NCBI GenBank assembly: GCA_016125035.1
Contig: WGMN01000001.1
Coordinates: 36,617-100,616, forward strand
DNA: 64,000 nt
Direction of reading: 5' to 3'
DNA from: Pseudomonadota bacterium
GTDB lineage: Bacteria > Pseudomonadota > Alphaproteobacteria > UBA2136 > UBA6156
The translations under genes and the position numbers were made by a program. Position 1 is the first letter of the stretch. Each line of letters starts with the position of its first letter. Shown here in pieces: positions 61,040-64,000 of the stretch. The notes below the pieces were generated by a model. It saw only the letters and a list, made by a program, of their open reading frames with translations. It was not told the DNA's origin and did not search any database.

Positions 61040-61852
61040 ATGACGGGTAAACGCGGCCTGGTTTTTGGCATGGCCAACAAGAACTCCATCGCCTTCGGCG
61101 TGGTGCAGGCGATGCTGGCCGAAGGCATTGAAGTGATGTGCGTGACCGCGCCGGGGCTGCAAGGCATGGCCGAGAAGGCCCTGGACGGCAGCGGCGTGAT
61201 GCACCCGGTGCTGACCTGCGACGTGGCCGGCAGCAGCGACGGTATCATCACCCTGGCCGCGAAGGTGAAGGAGATCTGGCCGGACGGCTTTGATTACCTG
61301 GTGCATGCCATCGCGTTTTCTGACAAGACCGAGCTGGAAGGTTCGATTTTGAGCACCACGCGCGAGAACTTCCTCAAGACCATGGACATCTCGGCGTACT
61401 CGCTGGTGCCCATGTGCTGCTACCTTTGCCCGCAGATGCGTGAGGGCGGCGCGGTGGCGGCCTTTACCTTTGCCGGCAGCCGCTTCCGCTCTCCCAACTA
61501 CAACGTGATGGGCGTGGCCAAGGCCGGCCTGGAGGCGCTGGTGCGCTACCTGGCGCCGGCGGTGGCTGACATGGGGTTGCGCATCAACGCCATCTCGGCC
61601 GGGCCGGTGCGCACCCTTTCTTCACGCGGGGTGAGCGACTTTGCCCTCTCGCTGAAGATGGGCGAGACCCGCTCGGTGACCGGCAAGAACGTGAGCGCCG
61701 AAGAGGTGGGCGTGGCCACGCTGAAGATCATGCAGGCGCCGGGCATTACCGGGTACACGATCGACGTGGACAACGGCATTGCGTTGGCGGGCATGGGATC
61801 GAGTGAGCGGGAGATGGAGATCTATCGCGCGCATGTGGCTACAAGCGCGTAG
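61040..61852 (+). CDS. fabI: Enoyl-[acyl-carrier-protein] reductase FabI
   Basis: 270 aa SDR-fold enzyme for the last step of fatty-acid elongation. 'LVFGMANKNSIAFGV', and Tyr-x6-Lys in 'PNYNVMGVAKAGLEA' are diagnostic. The other active-site Tyr of typical FabI (TYLG) is Phe here (TFAG), as in InhA. GAGGAGG supports ATG 61040; ATG 61037 is possible. The ORF track's long upstream extension is unlikely. Strong terminator follows. Confidence 0.95.
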   Translation: MTGKRGLVFGMANKNSIAFGVVQAMLAEGIEVMCVTAPGLQGMAEKALDGSGVMHPVLTCDVAGSSDGIITLAAKVKEIWPDGFDYLVHAIAFSDKTELEGSILSTTRENFLKTMDISAYSLVPMCCYLCPQMREGGAVAAFTFAGSRFRSPNYNVMGVAKAGLEALVRYLAPAVADMGLRINAISAGPVRTLSSRGVSDFALSLKMGETRSVTGKNVSAEEVGVATLKIMQAPGITGYTIDVDNGIALAGMGSSEREMEIYRAHVATSA

Positions 61853-61865
61853 CAACGACGACAAG

Positions 61866-61900
61866 AAAGCCCGGGGCTGCCCCCGGGCTTTCAGCTTTTT
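61866..61900 (+). terminator. fabI terminator (convergent with mdh)
   Basis: aaagcccgggg-ctg-cccccgggcttt then cagcTTTTT. Confidence 0.85.
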
Positions 61901-61909
61901 ATATGGGGC

Positions 61910-62941
<1,032 letters not shown>

Positions 62942-64000
62942 CTAGAGCAGCGGAAGGTTAGGGTCTTCCACCGTTTTGTACATGGTGCCGGGTTTAAGGT
63001 CCTCGCCGGGTTCCAGCGTGTTGAGGGCGCGGAACCATTCTTGGGCCATGGCGCCGGTGGGGAGCTTTTGCGCGCGGCGGGAGACCGTATCGCCAGCAGC
63101 GGCGGTGAAGGCGTGCAGCTTGAGCGGTTGCCATTTGCGCGCGGCCTCGGCAGACAGGTAGCGGCTTTTTTCCAGCGCCGCCAGCAGCGCCGATTGCTCG
63201 GCCTCGCGTGTGGCTTTATCCGGGAAGGTGAAGCCCACCACCATGATGGCGTCGCGGCGAGGGTCGGTTTGCGCGGGCAGCGGGATGGCGACGATGCGGT
63301 AGGCCAGTGAGCCGAACGTCTCATTAAACGTGCCGGTGTAGGCGGTGGCGGAGGCATTATCCCCCTTCTCGCCATTGATGGGCAGGCGTTGGAAGTCTTT
63401 GATCTCGAAGCCCAGGTTCTTCTGCACGAAGCCCGCCGGGTTGGTGCCCGCCGGGGCTTTGATGACCGCCACGCGGAAGGTGACGCCGCTTTGCGGGTGC
63501 GCGCCCTTCCAGGTGCCGATGGCGTCGGTTTGCTCGTTCTCCTCATAATCCAGCACGAAGCCATCGGGCAGGTTGAGCACGATGCGGTTGGCCGGGAAGG
63601 CAATGTAGCCGTGCCCGCCGATGCCGAAGCGCCGTTGCGGACCGAAGACCAGGCCATCCATGGCTTGCAGGTAGCGCGCGCGGCCCTGGGGATCGGCAGC
63701 CGGGGTGGCGGGAGTGACGCCTGCGGGAAGTTTGACCGAGCCGTCCGGCGTGCCGGTGGCGCCTACGACGTTGGAATAACGCTCTGGCGTTGGGGGGTGC
63801 GAGGCGGTGAGCGTGCCCAGCGCCGGGCCTTTGGGGGGCTTGCCGCCGTTAAAAGCGATGGCCAGTTGGGTTTGGTAATTCTCGAACAGTTGCATGGCGC
63901 GGATCATGTTCACCTCTTCGCGCGGGTCGTACCCTGCGCGCGGCATGTAGCGCTGGGCCAGGGCATCGGCCTCGCGTTCATCACCCCGGCCGTAGGTGCT
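62942..64000 (-). CDS. M48-family metalloprotease (partial, C-terminal part)
   Basis: Open to the right window edge; 352 residues visible. 'DEREADALAQRYMPRAGYDP' is the third zinc-ligand (Glu/Asp) region found after HExxH in M48 proteases; HExxH itself lies beyond the window. 'SHPPTPERYSNV' follows as in BepA/YfgC-like proteins, then a C-terminal ~200-residue domain with a LysM-like 'HAFTAAAGDTVSRRAQ'. Likely periplasmic outer-membrane quality-control protease. The ORF track's Met at 63946 is internal. Confidence 0.85.
   Translation of the reverse strand, partial: STYGRGDEREADALAQRYMPRAGYDPREEVNMIRAMQLFENYQTQLAIAFNGGKPPKGPALGTLTASHPPTPERYSNVVGATGTPDGSVKLPAGVTPATPAADPQGRARYLQAMDGLVFGPQRRFGIGGHGYIAFPANRIVLNLPDGFVLDYEENEQTDAIGTWKGAHPQSGVTFRVAVIKAPAGTNPAGFVQKNLGFEIKDFQRLPINGEKGDNASATAYTGTFNETFGSLAYRIVAIPLPAQTDPRRDAIMVVGFTFPDKATREAEQSALLAALEKSRYLSAEAARKWQPLKLHAFTAAAGDTVSRRAQKLPTGAMAQEWFRALNTLEPGEDLKPGTMYKTVEDPNLPLL

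Noticed and set aside
61014-61040. Eight-codon leader ORF ending on the fabI start
   Set aside because: It merely contains the fabI Shine-Dalgarno; no evidence of translation.

Overview
This 64 kb window looks like a chromosomal segment of a GC-rich alphaproteobacterium. The F1 ATP synthase genes keep the order atpH-A-G-D-C with no F0 genes beside them, mdh/sucC/sucD lie near each other, and rpoD lies next to dnaG; all three are common in Alphaproteobacteria. A phasin, a 3-hydroxyacyl-CoA dehydrogenase, a two-component pair and a chemoreceptor suggest a versatile Gram-negative heterotroph. I cannot name the genus.

Layout: 0-7 kb holds a four-helix-bundle S23-like protein, recJ, a phasin, an FAD oxidoreductase, folD and two DUF305 proteins. 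7-16 kb holds rpoD, dnaG, greA, tsaC, tadA, a PuuD-type amidotransferase, an RsuA/RluB pseudouridine synthase, rsmD and an alpha/beta hydrolase with a broken copy of its 3' end. 16-26 kb holds small secreted proteins, mutL, an S51 peptidase, ftsY, a TPR membrane protein, ffh, rpsP and rimM. 26-31 kb holds unknown small genes, a mitochondrial-type aconitase and an aminotransferase. 31-43 kb holds the F1 ATPase genes, split by unrelated genes (secreted repeat proteins, an Mpl-like ligase, a GNAT enzyme, a chemoreceptor). 43-48 kb holds hemH and a lower-GC accessory stretch with a Sel1 protein, a lytic-transglycosylase-like protein and a partner sharing its C-terminal tail. 48-56 kb holds hbd, def, fmt, truA, a protein with 45-bp tandem repeats, and a two-component operon split by a second S23-like gene. 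56-64 kb holds sucD, sucC, an FMN reductase, fabI, mdh and a truncated M48 protease.

The most striking signal is not a gene. At least sixteen short arrays with an exact 7-bp period are scattered through the window, most with four units (about 28 nt), in about nine unrelated sequence families. They sit at gene ends, where they often supply or abut the stop codon, at starts, and inside essential genes (two in mutL, two in ffh, one each in ftsY and hemH, and the N-terminus of a DUF305 gene), always in frame and in predicted loops. Both S23-like four-helix-bundle genes are directly preceded by such an array, and one of these array+gene units is wedged between a response regulator and its kinase. 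A second class with a 10-bp period occurs at three places. I propose that the arrays and the S23-like genes may belong to one undescribed insertion or repeat-generating system. The association is seen; the mechanism is inference.

Core genes keep ancestral order, but lineage-specific small genes, each often with its own Shine-Dalgarno and hairpin terminator, have been interleaved into the atp, suc and ffh-rpsP-rimM clusters.
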